From Okapia johnstoni (lineage: Eukaryota > Chordata > Mammalia > Artiodactyla > Giraffidae), in assembly GCA_024291935.2 (NCBI GenBank), contig CM044317.1, forward strand, positions 19,986,230 to 20,050,229: DNA of 64,000 nt, given 5' to 3'. Position 1 is the stretch's first letter; each line of letters opens with the position of its first letter. A program made the translations under genes and the position numbers. Shown here one piece after another: positions 47,278 through 58,120 of the stretch. The notes below the pieces were generated by a model. That model did not search any database. It was not told the DNA's origin and saw nothing but the letters and a program-made list of their open reading frames with translations.

Positions 47278-47384
47278 GGGCTTCCCTGGTGGCTCAGATG
47301 GTCAAGAATCTACCTGCAATGTTGGCAGGCTACAAGTCCATGGGGTCTCCAAGAGTTGGACACTACTGAGCAACTAACACTATT
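47278..47384 (+). mobile_element. Bov-tA: Bov-tA SINE with internal deletion, plus strand
   Basis: The head gggcttccctggtggctcag to cctgcaatg is joined directly to the distal body (ggcaggctacaagtccatgg, actgagcaactaacac). The central part between them, roughly 100 bp in other copies, is missing. Confidence 0.85.
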
Positions 47385-47420
47385 CTACTCTACTTCAGGG
47401 CGATGGATTCTTCATGCCTT

Positions 47421-48066
47421 ATACTGGGTTAAACAGTGATCCCCCCACCCCCACCCCCGGTTTGTGTCTACCTAGGAATTATGAGGGCTTCCCTGGTGAT
47501 CAGAAGGTAAAGAATCTGCCTGCAATGCAGGAGACTCGGGTTCAATCCCTGGGTCAGGAAGATCCCCTGGAGAAGGGAATGGCTACCTACTCCAGTATTC
47601 CTGCCTGAGAAATCCCATGGACAGAGGAGCCTGATGGGCTACAGTCCATGGGGGGTCACAAAGAGTTGGATAGGACTAAACGAGTAACAAGAATTGAGTG
47701 ACTAGGACATTTGATTGCGGCCTTCTTTGGAAATAGGTTCTTTGCAGATATTTAAAATGAAGTCATGCTGGATAAGGGTGGGCCTTACTGTAATGACTGG
47801 GTATCCTATTAAGAAGAAGGAATCTGACACAAATGCAGGGGAGCAGGACAGAGGCAGAGGGACTGGAGTGATACAAGCCAAGGAACTGCAAGGATTGCAG
47901 CAAGCACCAAAATCTAGGCAGGTCAAAGGAGGGATTCTCCTCTGGGGCCCTCTGAGAGAGTGTGACCCTACCAACATCTTGATTTGGGACATCTAGCCTC
48001 CAGAACTATAAGAAAACAAAATTTTGTTATAGTAGTTCGTTACAGCAGCCCTGGAAAACGAGTACA
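47421..48066 (+). mobile_element. MLT1: MLT1-type LTR interrupted by Bov-tA
   Basis: Left piece at about 47421-47484 (actgggttaaacagtgatcc). The right piece, 47691-48066, has ggttctttgcagatatttaa, gctggataagggtggg, atacaagccaaggaactgc, ccaacatcttgatttggg and gccctggaaaacgagtaca, which are MLT1C/D-class landmarks. The two pieces are contiguous once the SINE at 47485-47690 is removed. Open frames on both strands at 47702-47996 are LTR shadows. Confidence 0.75.
47485..47690 (+). mobile_element. Bov-tA: Bov-tA SINE inside the MLT1 LTR, plus strand
   Basis: Head gggcttccctggtgatcaga, ctgcaatgcaggagactcgg, and body (actccagtattcctgcctga, aagagttggataggactaaa). Flanks gaattatgag and gaattgag look like a decayed duplication. 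Confidence 0.92.
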
Positions 48067-48895
48067 GCCCTGAGAAGAAAACTGGATGGCATATTCAAAA
48101 ATGGATAACAAATTCAGTACCTATTTATTGTGCACTAACTATGCCCCAAATTGGGGCTGCAGAGAACACAAAGATACATATGATCAGATCCTGCTTTGGA
48201 AGAACTTAGAATCAAAACTGTCACTGCCTTTCATAGGGAAAAAAAAAAAATTTTTTTTTTTTCTTTTCCTTTCAATGACCCTGTCAGGTTAGCAACATAG
48301 TGGGAGAAAGATACAAGAGGATCAAAGCTGTGAGTACTTGGCTCTTAGGCCATACTACAAATGGCTTGTAAACCACTGCAGAGGAAAAAAAAAATTATAA
48401 TAATAACTTCAGGACAAAGTGGTACAATGCAAATCAAATGGTTTCTTAAGCAGTTCTGTAGAGAAAACGAAACTATTTGAACTACTTTTTTCCCCCCTTC
48501 CCCCAGGATTCTTTCTTTTCCATAATTAAGAAGCCAACATGAAGCAGTGGGAAGCAAAGTGTTTGTGGGGAGGTAATTACTAATAGCAACATCAGTGCTG
48601 ACACACACTTGCTAGGAAAAAATCTCTGGCATTTTTACCTATAACAAACCTGTCATCAGTGAAGGCACTTAAGAAAGCTTCCTTGCTAGTCTTCCGAACA
48701 CTAGAAAAAATAATTATGGTAATGTAAGGCATTTAACAAACACTTCATGAGTGAAAAATTCTTTTGCCCAGTTCCTTTTCAAATGATTAGTTCTTAAGGA
48801 TGGAAATTGACTTTTCTTTATCCCCAGATGATCAAATTAGAGCAACTCTATCTAGTTTTAATCCCTGAAATAAAAAAAATAATAATTTATAAAGC
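48067..48895. other. Unassigned DNA with MIR-like fragment and A/T palindrome
   Basis: 48110-48215 resembles a MIR core (tatttattgtgcactaacta, gaagaacttagaatc). A perfect A12-T12 palindrome lies at 48239-48262. The remainder is unassigned. Confidence 0.4.
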
Positions 48896-48909
48896 GTGGA
48901 GCTTACTAT

Positions 48910-49121
48910 AGTGTTAGTGTTAATTGTTCAGTCGTGTCCAACTCTTTGCGACCCCACAGACTGTAGCCCACCAGACTCCTCTGTTCATGGAATTCTCCAG
49001 GCAAGAATACTGAGAGTGGGTTGCCATTCCCTTCTCCAGGGGATCTTACTGACCCAGGGATCGAATCCAGGTGTCCTGCATTGCAGGCAGATTCTTTACC
49101 ATCTGAGCCACCAGGGAAGAC
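48910..49121 (-). mobile_element. Bov-tA: Bov-tA SINE, minus strand
   Basis: Bov-A part (cagtcgtgtccaactctttg, actgtagcccaccagactcc) then the tRNA-head complement (ggatcgaatccaggtgtcct, gagccaccagggaagacc). It pairs in inverted orientation with the fragment at 49203-49343. Confidence 0.93.
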
Positions 49122-49202
49122 CAACTGACTATTACTATTACTGGATTAATCCCTCATGTGACCTTCCACATCTTCTTATATCTTATATCTTCTTACATCT
49201 TT

Positions 49203-49343
49203 CCTGGGTTGAGAAGGTCCCCTGGAGAATGAAATTGCAACCCACTCTAGTACTCCTGCCTGGAAAATTCCACGGATGGAGAAGCCTGGTAGGCTACAGT
49301 CCATGGGGTCACAAAGAGTCAGACACGACTGAGCAATTAATTT
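49203..49343 (+). mobile_element. Bov-tA: Bov-tA/Bov-A fragment, plus strand, 5'-truncated
   Basis: Starts mid-head at tcctgggttgagaaggtccc and runs through the Bov-A body (gcctggtaggctacagtcca, agtcagacacgactgagcaa). A 149-codon open frame from 48896 to 49345 spans both inverted SINEs and is an artefact. Confidence 0.9.
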
Positions 49344-49454
49344 AATTAATTTATATATTTCCAACACAGTATAGGTTTGAGATACGTCAAAGAAAAATTG
49401 CACTGCACACAGTAAAATAAATGAGGACTTTATTCAGGACCATCTCAGTAGAGG

Positions 49455-49727
49455 TCACTGTTGTTGTTGTTCAGTCACTAAATCGTGTCTCACTCTTTGC
49501 GACCCCATGGACGGTAGCACCCCAAGCCCCTCTGTCCTCCACTATAACCTCCTGGAGTTTGCTCAAATTCATGTCAATTGAAGTTGGTGATACTAACTAT
49601 CTCATTCTCATCCTTGGCCACCCTTTTCTCCTTTTGCCCTTAATCTTTCCCAGAATCAAAGTCTTTTCCAAAGAGATGGCTCTTCCCATCAGGTGGCCAA
49701 AGTATTGGAGATTCAGTAACAGAGAGA
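49455..49727 (-). mobile_element. BovB: BovB-derived 3' end (ART2-like), minus strand
   Basis: gttgttgttgttcagtcact, the shared 3' end (gcgaccccatggacggtagc), then the antisense C-terminal BovB segment (tcttttccaaagagatggct, gtggccaaagtattggag). 5'-truncated at about 49727. A (gtt)4 run marks the tail side. Confidence 0.85.
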
Positions 49728-50230
49728 GATTGAACATAACTCTGGATACCACCAATAGCAGCTGAGTATTTGTAGCCAAAGGGCAGGTGAGGGAGTAGAA
49801 AGCAAGAGGAATTTGGTTTGGTGTCAAGGGTAGAGGGACCCTCTTCTAAACTGGTTTGGCAGGATCCTTGCTGAACTAGGCTGATGGGCCAAGGATAAGG
49901 CCTAGTAGAGAAGAGGGCTCAGAGCAGCCCAGCTAACACATAGTCAGGGAGTGAGAGTCCTTTCAGATGATACACTCAACCACACTCACACCAACAGAGG
50001 TGTGATAGCCCAGGGTCCAAGAACTGGACCACATTTACCCACATGTTTGATTGTGTTTGTTTTACTTTCCTTTGGTTCATTGGCCAACTGTTCAAAATAA
50101 TCTTAGAAATTATTTTGAAGGCATAATTTAGAAATAACCTGAGTCATTTTTAACTAACTGGTATTTGTGAATTTATAGAAAGGCTACAATTTAAATAACT
50201 CATATGCTCATATATCAATAAAAACCATCA
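49728..50230. other. Unassigned DNA
   Basis: No recognised repeat or gene. Confidence 0.35.
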
Positions 50231-50445
50231 GGGGACTTCCGTGGTGATCCAGTGGTAAGACTCCAATGCAGGGGGCCCAGGTTCAATCCCTGGTCAGGGA
50301 ATTAGACCTCACATGCTGCAGCTAAGAGTTTGCATGCCACAGTTAGAGACCCTGCATGCCACAATGAAGGTTGAAGATCCCACATGCAGCAACTAAGACT
50401 TGGGGCAGCCTAATAAGTATATAAAATATTTTATCAAAAATTAAA
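50231..50445 (+). mobile_element. CHR-type tRNA SINE, plus strand
   Basis: Head ggggacttccgtggtgatcc, gcccaggttcaatccctggt, body (cctcacatgctgcagctaag, catgccacaatgaagg) and A/T-rich tail. Confidence 0.85.
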
Positions 50446-50561
50446 AATAGCTTTCATGGTAAGTTTGCTTTGTTTCTTGTTCAACAGTTGTGACATATAA
50501 TGTAGAAAAGAAAGACAGAGTGGACGTCCGTCAGGAACAGGGCCTCACCAGGCGCACACAC

Positions 50562-50624
50562 AGCTGGAGTGGATAGCTATTCCCTTCTCCTAGGTACCTT
50601 ACTGACCCATGGATCAAACCTGAG
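50562..50624 (-). mobile_element. Bov-tA: Bov-tA fragment, minus strand
   Basis: A short piece, ctggagtggatagctattcc and actgacccatggatcaaacc, matching the junction of the Bov-A and tRNA parts in antisense. Confidence 0.7.
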
Positions 50625-50659
50625 GGGAAGCCCCAGGGACCTCCTGAGGGCCTCCCAGT

Positions 50660-50785
50660 TCTCCCCATTAGGAGAGCTTCAGACTCATTGTCTGAGTTGC
50701 TCAAGGTCAAATGCAGAAACCAGGATTTGAAGCCAGGCCTGTCTGACTCCAAGATAAGATTCTTTCCATTACACCAGCACTTCCC
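50660..50785 (+). repeat. MIR: MIR SINE 3' part
   Basis: ttgctcaaggtcaaatgcag, gatttgaagccaggcctgtc and attctttccattacaccag are classic MIR 3'-half landmarks in order. Confidence 0.75.
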
Positions 50786-51302
50786 AAACACCAGGCCTTG
50801 GACCTGGGCCAGCTCAAAATTAAGTTATAAGCTGTTAGAAGCAAAATGAAAAAAGAAGCAAAATGAAAAATACAAGGACAATGTAGAGGATTTTTTTTTT
50901 AACAAAATGAATTCAATTTAAAGCATTATTCTTTTTCTGAGATTACGGTCACTTCTAGTGTTGAAAATGTTCTTTCTATTATGAAATGATAGTTGTTATG
51001 ATGGTGATTACTTGTGTTTGTTTTTTCTTTTCAATGTCCTTACCAGACAAAATTTAAAACTTGGCCAAGCTGTAAATGACACCTGAATGTTTTTGATATT
51101 TTGTCACTCATGGAATTTTAGAACCTGGAAATCAGCTCTGCCAAAAGGTAAGTTCCCATGAAACACAGGGGAAATAGGCAGCTTGGCATGTTCATTTAGT
51201 GCTTCCCCTAGCTCCATGTTCACATCAACTCTGAAATTTACAGAAGTCACTCCAATTAAAAGAAAAATTAACATCTCTAATTGTTTTGGTTTTCTGATTT
51301 TT
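50786..51302. other. Unassigned AT-rich DNA
   Basis: No recognised repeat or gene. Confidence 0.35.
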
Positions 51303-51481
51303 CTTTTTTTTAAATTTTTATTGGAGTATAGTCGCTTTCCAATGTTGTGTTAGTTCCTGCTGTACAGCAAAATGAATCACTTATACGTATATATATACCC
51401 CCTCTTTTTTGGATTTCCTTCCCATTTAGGTCACCACAGAGCACTGAATAGAGTTCCCTGTGCTATAGAGTAGGCTCTCGT

Positions 51482-51935
51482 TCATTTCAGTCTAGTCCCT
51501 CAGTCGTGTCTGACTCTTGGTGACCCTGATTCTTTGCGATCCCATGAACTGAAGCACACCAGGCTTCCTTGTCCATCACCAACTCCCAGAGTTTGCTCAA
51601 ACTCATGTCCATTGAGTTGGTGATGCCATCTAACTATCTCATCCTCTCTCTTCCCATTCTCTTCCTGCCTTCAACCTTGCCCAGCAGCAGGGTCTTTTCC
51701 AGTGAGTCAGTTCTTCGCAACAAGTGGCCAAAGTATTGGAGCTTCCCCTTCAGCATCAGTCCTTCCAATAAATATTCAGGACTAATTTTCTTTAGGATTG
51801 ACTGGTTTGATCTCCCTGAAGTCCAAGGGACTCTCAAGAGTCTTATCTAACACCACCGTTCAAAAGCATCAATTCTTCAGCACTCAGCTTTCTTTATGGT
51901 CCAACTCTCACATCTATACATGGCTACTGGAGACT
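51482..51935 (-). mobile_element. BovB: BovB 3' end nested in L1, minus strand
   Basis: Antisense 3' end (gagttggtgatgccatctaa, gtcttttccagtgagtcagt, ttgactggtttgatctccct, tttatggtccaactctcaca). It corresponds to about 55378-55800 of the longest copy. A small partial duplication of the gtgtctgactcttggtgacc-type 3' terminus is seen at 51502-51545. It is severely 5'-truncated. Confidence 0.9.
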
Positions 51936-51952
51936 TCTGACAAAATGTGGTC

Positions 51953-52015
51953 AACTGGAGAAGGGAATGGCAGATCACTTCAGTATCCTTGCCTTGAGAA
52001 TCCCATGAACAGTGT
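51953..52015 (+). mobile_element. Bov-A: Bov-A fragment, plus strand
   Basis: A 60-bp piece, ggagaagggaatggcagatc and tatccttgccttgagaatcc, opposite in orientation to the adjoining BovB 3' end. Confidence 0.75.
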
Positions 52016-52215
52016 GAAAATGTTCTTATTAGTTATCTGTTTTATACATAGCAGTGCATATATGTCAACCACAATCTCCCAATTCATCCCACCCCTCTTT
52101 TTCCTCCTTGGTGTCCATACATTTGTTTTCTACTTCTGTGTCTCTATTTCTGCTTTGCAAATAGGTTCACATTTGTATCATTTTTCTGGATTCCACATAT
52201 ATGCATTAATATACA

Positions 52216-52816
52216 ATATCATGGAACAAGGACAGACACCAAGGCACATCTAGAGAGGATGAGAATCAAGATGATTCTAAGGAGTAGAAGAAAACCAGCC
52301 ATTAGAGGGTCTAATGGCAGGAGGAGCAGCCAAAGGATATTGCTCAGACTGAGAGGAAGTATGTATGCTATTTCTTCTGCAGAGAGCACAAGCAGAATCA
52401 TTATTCTCTGTGGAATCCACCTTGTTTTTACCTCTCCAGGGCTCTACCCCCTGGAGAGATGCTCACCTTCACCCATGAGGATGCATATTCCTCAGTGAAC
52501 AGGCAGCAGAAGTACAGACAGATCAGCATACCCCTACGTGCAAGAAGGTCTAACTTCCGGGTTCCTCATTTTCAAGGGCTACTATTTTTAGATGACCATT
52601 TTTGAAGATGACCAGACATCTCTGACATAACAGAAGGTGTTCTATTTTTCACTTTTGCCCACTTGCTTACTGGATGTAGTAAGGTCTCATTTCCTACTGA
52701 ACCAAAAGAAACAGTATGTCATGTTTAAGAGCCTTACAGTCAAGAACACTGGGTGAGTAATGGTCCACATTCAGTGGGTAATTCAGCTCTCTAAACTCTT
52801 GGGGTCTCTGAAAGAT
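52216..52816. other. Unassigned DNA left of the long BovB
   Basis: No family recognised. The exact 5' edge of the BovB is unclear and may extend leftward to about 52720. Confidence 0.35.
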
Positions 52817-55809
52817 GAAATCCCCAGGTCAGTAGGTGCCCAATATGCTACTGGAGATCAGTGGAGAAATAACTACAGAAAGAATGATGGGATGGAGCCT
52901 AAGCAAAAACAACACCCAGTTGTGAATGGGACTGGTGATAGAAGCAAGATTTGATGCTATAAAGAGCAATATTGCATAGGAACCTGGAATGTTAGGTCCA
53001 TGAATCAGGGCAAATTGGAAGTGGCCAAACAGGAGATGACAAGAGTGAACATTGACATTCTGGAATGAGTGAACTAAGATGGACTGGAATGGGTGCATTT
53101 AACTCAGATGACCATTATATCAACTACTGTGGGCAGGAATCCCTTAGAAGAAATGGAGTAGCCATCATAGTCAACAAAAGAGTCTGAAATGCAGTACTTG
53201 GAAGCAATCTCAAAACGACAGAAAGATCTCTGTTCGTTTCCAAGGCAAACCATTCAATATCACGGTAATTCAAGTCTATGCCCTGACCAGTAATGCTGAA
53301 GAAGCTAAATTTGAACAGTTCTATGAAGACCTACAAGACCTTCTAGAACTAACACCCAAAAAAGATGTCTTTTTCATTATAGGGGACTGGAATGCAAAAG
53401 TAGGAAGTCAAGAAACACCTGGCGAAACAGGCAAATTTGGCCTTAGAGTACAAAATGAAGCAGGGAAAAGGCTAATAGAGTTCTGCCAAGAGAATGCACT
53501 GGTCATAGCAAACACCCTCTTCCAACAACACAAGAGAAGACTCTACACATGGACATCACCAGATGGTAGACACCAAAATCAGACTGATTATGTTCTTTGC
53601 AGCCAAAGATGGAGAAGCTCTATACAGTCAGCAAAAACAAGACCAGGAGCTGAATGTGGCTCAGATCAGGAACTCCTTATTGCCAAATTCAGACTGAAAT
53701 TGAAGAAAGTGGAGAAAATCATTAGACCATTCAGGTATGACCTAAATCATATCCCTTATGACTATACAGTAGAAGTGAGAAATAGATTTAAAGGACGAGA
53801 TCTGATAGACAGAATGCCTGATGAACTATGGACGGAGGTTGGTGACATTGTACAGGAGACAGGAGTCAAGACCATCCCCAAGAAAAAGAAATGCAAAAAA
53901 GCAAAATGGTTGTCTGAGGAGGCCTTACAAATATCTGTGAAAAGATGGGAAGCGAAAAGCAAAGGAGAAAAGGAAAGATATACCCATTTGAATGCAGAGT
54001 TCCAAAGAATAGCAAGGAGAGATAAGAAAGGCTTCCTCAGCGATCAATGCAAAGAAATAGAGGAAAACAATAGAATGGGAAAGACTAGAGGTGTTTTCAA
54101 GAAAATCAGAGATAACAAAGGAACATTTCATGCAAAGATGGGCTCAATAAAGGACAGAAACGGTAGGGACCTAACAGAAGCAGAAGATATTAAGAAGAGG
54201 TGGCAAGAATATACAGAAGAATTGTACAAAAAAGTTCTTCATGACCAAGACAATCATGATGGTGTGATCACTCACCTAGAGCCAGATAGCCTGGAATGTG
54301 AAGTCAAGTGGGCCTTAGGAAGCATCACTACGAACAAAGCTAGTGGAGGTGATGGAATTCCAGTTGAGCTATTTCAAACCCTGAAAGATGATACTGTAAA
54401 AGTGCTGCACTCAATATGCCAGCAAATTTGGAAAATTCAGCAGTGGCCACAGGACTGGAAAAGGTCAGTTTTCATTCCAATCCCAAAGAAAAGCAATGCC
54501 AAAGAATGCTCAAACTACCGCACAATTGCACTCATCTCACAGGCTAGTAAAGTAATGCTCAAAATTCTCCAAGCCAGGCTTCAGCAATACATGAACCATG
54601 AACTTCCAGATGTTCAAGCTGGTTTTAGAAAAGGCAGAGGAACCAGAGATCAAATTGCCAACATCCAATGGATCATCGAAAAAGCAAGAGAGTTCCAGAA
54701 AAACATCTATTTCTGCTTTATTGACTATGCCAAAGCCTTTGACTGTGTGGATCACAACAAACTGTGGAAAATTCTGAAAGAGATGGGAATACCAGACCAC
54801 CTGACCTGCCTCTTGAGAAATCTGTATGCAGGTCAGGAAGCAACAGTTAGAACTGGACGTGGAACAACAGACTGGTTCCAAATAGGAAAAGGAGTATGTC
54901 AAGGCTGTATATTGTCACCCTCATTATTTAACTTATATGCAGAGTACATCATGTGAAATGCTGGGCTGGAAGAAGCACAAGCTGGAATCAAGATTGCCAG
55001 GAGAAATATCAATAATCTCAGATATGCAGATGACACCACCCTTATGGCAGAAAGTGAAGAAGAACTAAAGAACCTCTTGATGAAAGTGAAACAGGAGAGT
55101 GAAAAAGTTGGCTTAAAGCTCAACATTCAGAAAACTAAGATCATGGCATCCGGTCCCATCACTTCATGGCAGATAGATGGGGAAACAGTGGAAACAGTGG
55201 CTGACTTTATTTTTCTGGGCTTCAAAAATCACTGCAGATGGTGACTGCAGCCATGAAATTACAAGACGCTTACTCCTTGGAATGAAAGTTATGACCAACC
55301 TAGACAGCATATTAAAAAGCAGAGACATCAGTTTGTCAACAAAGGTCCGCCTAGTCAAGGCTATGGTTTTTCCAGTAGTCATGTATTGATGTGAGAATTG
55401 GACTATAAAGAAAGCTGTGAGCCAAAGAACTGATGCTTTTGAATTGTGGTGTTGGAGAAGACTCTTGAGAGTCCCTTGGACTGCAAGGAGATCCCACCAG
55501 TCCATGCTAAAGGAGATCAGTCCTGGGTGTTCATTGGAAGGACTGATGCTGAAGCTCAAACTCCAATACTTTGGTCACCTGATGCGAAGAGCTGACTCAT
55601 TGGAAAAGAACCTGATGCTGGGAAAGATTGAGGGCAGGAGGAGAAGGCGACGACAGAGGATGAGATGGTTGGATGGCATCACTGACTCGATGGACATGGG
55701 TTTGGGTGGACTCAGGGAGTTGGTGATGGATAGGGAGGCCTGGCGTGCTATAGTCCATGGGGTCGCAAGGAGTCGGACATGACTAAGCGACTGACCTGAA
55801 CTGAACTGA
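52817..55809 (+). mobile_element. BovB: Near full-length BovB LINE (RTE clade), plus strand
   Basis: About 3.0 kb against a remembered family length near 3.2 kb. 5' part with ggtgcccaatatgctactgg and tgggatggagcctaagcaaa, then endonuclease, reverse transcriptase, C-terminal domain, the 3' end gagtcggacatgactaagcg and a tandem ctgaactgaactg tail at about 55797-55809. No target duplication was identified because the 5' edge is uncertain. BovB encodes the enzymes that mobilise itself and the Bov-tA/Bov-A2 SINEs in this window. It entered ruminants by horizontal transfer (established knowledge). Stops and frameshifts make this copy inactive. Confidence 0.96.
53061..55782 (+). pseudogene. BovB endonuclease-reverse transcriptase, degraded
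   Basis: Apurinic-type endonuclease then RT. One frame is open from about 53220 to the stop at 54954-54956, about 578 codons with no ATG near its beginning. It covers the GDWNAK segment (53383-53400), the late endonuclease box reading S-D-Q (53661-53669) where the family has catalytic S-D-H, and the RT palm with FIDYAKAFD (54719-54745). Breaks: a lost base near 53061, TGA at 53185-53187, a lost base near 53215, TGA at 54954-54956 (AGA in the copy at 25422), an extra A near 55225, TGA at 55387-55389 (GGA in that copy), and a shift near 55417. YADD (55023-55034) is intact but lies beyond the TGA. The C-terminal part is open at 55417-55782. Confidence 0.92.
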
Positions 55810-56542
55810 TTATTACATGGATTATATTTACTGTAAGTAGGATAGCTGAGCATGTTCTAACACACAATACATAATAAACATGTACTACTAAAGAGAGTTG
55901 ATTGCCTAAACTTGAAGTAAAAAATTCAAGGGGAGCTAACAAGCACGTCTAGCTGTTGTTATACTCTCCTACTGATTGGCAGCTACAGAGGATGAGGAAT
56001 GATACCCATCCCGCCCCCATTCTCCTCACTCAAGGGACTCAACCTTTAATACAGTTCCCCGGGTTTCCACATTGGAGTGGGGTGGAGTGCGCAGTGTTAG
56101 CTATCTGCCGCAAGAACTCTAATAATGTTGCTCCATTCTAGCCAGTAAAAAGCACAGTCAAAAGGTCAATAACTCTGTCCTTAGATTGACTCAGACACTG
56201 AGAGAAGGAATATCATGATGGGATGAGGGCTAGGACGTAGGTATTATTCCTGAGACTGGTCAGCTACTTCAATCTTTGTTCTAGGTTTTGGATGGGAATC
56301 CATTTTCCAAAGCTCTTTCAAATTCTGGATAGCTCTTTCAAGTTTATTTGTAAGTATTGGTGTCCTTTCTTATGGCTTCCAGATTATCTCATACACAACC
56401 TTTATTTCTCTTTAAGCTATCATCAGAGTTCATTTTAAACCAAGTCTTCTTTTTCTTATTAATTTTTTTCATTGTAAAGTTGATAATCTTATCAGTGTTA
56501 AGAGATTTGTGAAACAAAGTTGGATTACTATGAGGGCCATCT
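55810..56542. other. Unassigned DNA
   Basis: No recognised repeat or gene. Confidence 0.35.
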
Positions 56543-56800
56543 GAAGCCACATTCCTGAAGTCAGAGGTTGCTCAACTACAGCCAGCTGGCCAAGTGGCCC
56601 TGCAGCCTGATTTTGTAAATATGTTTTTATTGGAACATGGTCACATCCATCCATTTACATATATTCTCTATTGCTGCTTTCTTGCTACAAGGGTGGACAG
56701 AGATTAACTAACTGGGACAGAGATTGTATGGCCTGCAAAACTGAAAGTATTTACTATCTGGTCCTTAACAGAAAAATTTACTGTTTCCATGCCTTATGGA
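56543..56800 (+). mobile_element. hAT-type nonautonomous DNA transposon copy
   Basis: Same family as 258-480: ttgctcaactacagccagct, gattttgtaaatatgttttt, attggaacatggtcacatcc, ctctattgctgctttcttgc, gagattgtatggcctgcaaa, atttactatctggtccttaa and acagaaaaatttac. Old and noncoding. Open frames here are shadows. Confidence 0.75.
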
Positions 56801-57699
56801 GTCAGACCACTATAAGAAAAATTGGTCAAATCTGAGAAAAGTTAGTGGCTACCATCATGATAATTAAGTAGCCAGTTCTGTCCAAAATTGTCCAGGATCA
56901 CAACGTGTTTTAATGAGATCTGATACTTGAAAACATTTTCTATTTTGATGGTTCAAAATGGGACCCAAATTACCATCTTCCAATGGGAATTACCAAGGTT
57001 CTTCTGTATGAAGCATTCTCTCCTGGAAACTACCTCCAGCTAATTAGAGTTGAAAACTGAAAAAGCCTCATTGCAGGTCATTTTGGTGAGAAAATAAAAG
57101 GACATGACAGTCAAAAGTCTAGATTACATTTAGTGACTGGGGAGGGGAGGGTGGGAAATAACCTCCAAATTTGAAAATCTTTGAAAGAAAATTTGAAGAA
57201 CAGTTTAGTTAAAAATAAGTAAAGTTGCTGTCTCTTTTTTCTTCAGAAGAAGCCAACTGTATATCACAGGGGTATCAACACCAGTATTTCTGAGTCAAAT
57301 CTTAAAACAAATAACGAGCACTGGTTATTAATTTGCATTAATAAAAGAAGCATATTCTTGATGGGTTGCTTCATTCACTGAGTAAGAGACAAAGTTTAGG
57401 AAAGTGTGACCAAAAGAAGGAAGACCAGAGGAGCTACTTCTGGCTCTTTATGCAGAGACATGCTGATAAATTTTAAAATAAGTAAGATATACTTCAATTA
57501 AAGCACTAGAGAGGATCATGTTCTATTAAAAACAAATGTTTCTAATGTGTCTTTACTTATTTGGTCACATGTTCCATGCATTTCTCCTTTTTGTGGGTTG
57601 TGTACATCTGGGTCATATACATTCTGAAGGATGTTTAGCTTTCACTGACTTTCCTTAATTCAATCACCCATGAAATTTGCCTCCCAGTTAAAATTGTCA
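56801..57699. other. Unassigned DNA
   Basis: No recognised repeat or gene. Confidence 0.35.
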
Positions 57700-58120
57700 C
57701 ATCCCTTGTGAAAAGCAATTTGAGGAAAACATTTTAGGAGACATAGAGTATTCACAGCCTTTGACCTAGTTATCCCACTGCTGGGAATTAATCTTAAGGA
57801 AATAATTCCAAAGAAGGAAAAAAACTTATTAACTAAAGAATTATTTAAAATGGCAAAAAAACCCTTTACATCCAAAAACAAGAGAATAATTAAGTTAATT
57901 ATTATACATCAACTAGAAGAATTGTTAGTTATACAGTCATTAAAATGATTATGGAAACTATGTAACAATACTGAAAGTATTCATGGAATAATGTTAAGGG
58001 AGGAAAGTAGAATGTAAAATTGTATCTGCATTATGATTACAATATGAAAAATGATGTCTGCATAAGAACTAGGACTGGAAGGAACACAAAACTGATTTTT
58101 TTGATGAACTAAAATACAGG
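57700..58120 (+). mobile_element. L1M: Old L1M/HAL1-type LINE fragment, plus strand
   Basis: Sense 3'-region landmarks: cagcctttgacctagttatc, cactgctgggaattaatctt, aaggaaataattcc, cattaaaatgattatggaaa, ataatgttaagggaggaaag and aggactggaaggaacac. It is in the opposite orientation to the L1M pieces at 13398 and 16191. Confidence 0.7.

Larger units (their letters stand above)
51303..52215 (-). mobile_element. L1: L1 3' UTR, minus strand, split by BovB
   Basis: Left piece 51303-51481: poly(T), tattggagtatagtcgcttt, tgttgtgttagttcctgctg and gtgctatagagtaggctctc. Right piece from about 52018 to 52215: ttattagttatctgttttat, cacatatatgcattaatata. The two join once the BovB (51482-51935) and an adjoining Bov-A scrap are removed. 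Confidence 0.85.

Noticed and set aside
48896..49345. A 149-codon plus-strand open frame
   Set aside because: It spans a minus-strand Bov-tA, a short spacer and a plus-strand Bov-tA fragment; no protein family is involved.
51798..52253. A 151-codon plus-strand open frame
   Set aside because: It is composed of antisense BovB, a Bov-A scrap and antisense L1 3' UTR.
55164..55559. A 131-codon minus-strand open frame
   Set aside because: It is the antisense shadow of the BovB C-terminal domain.
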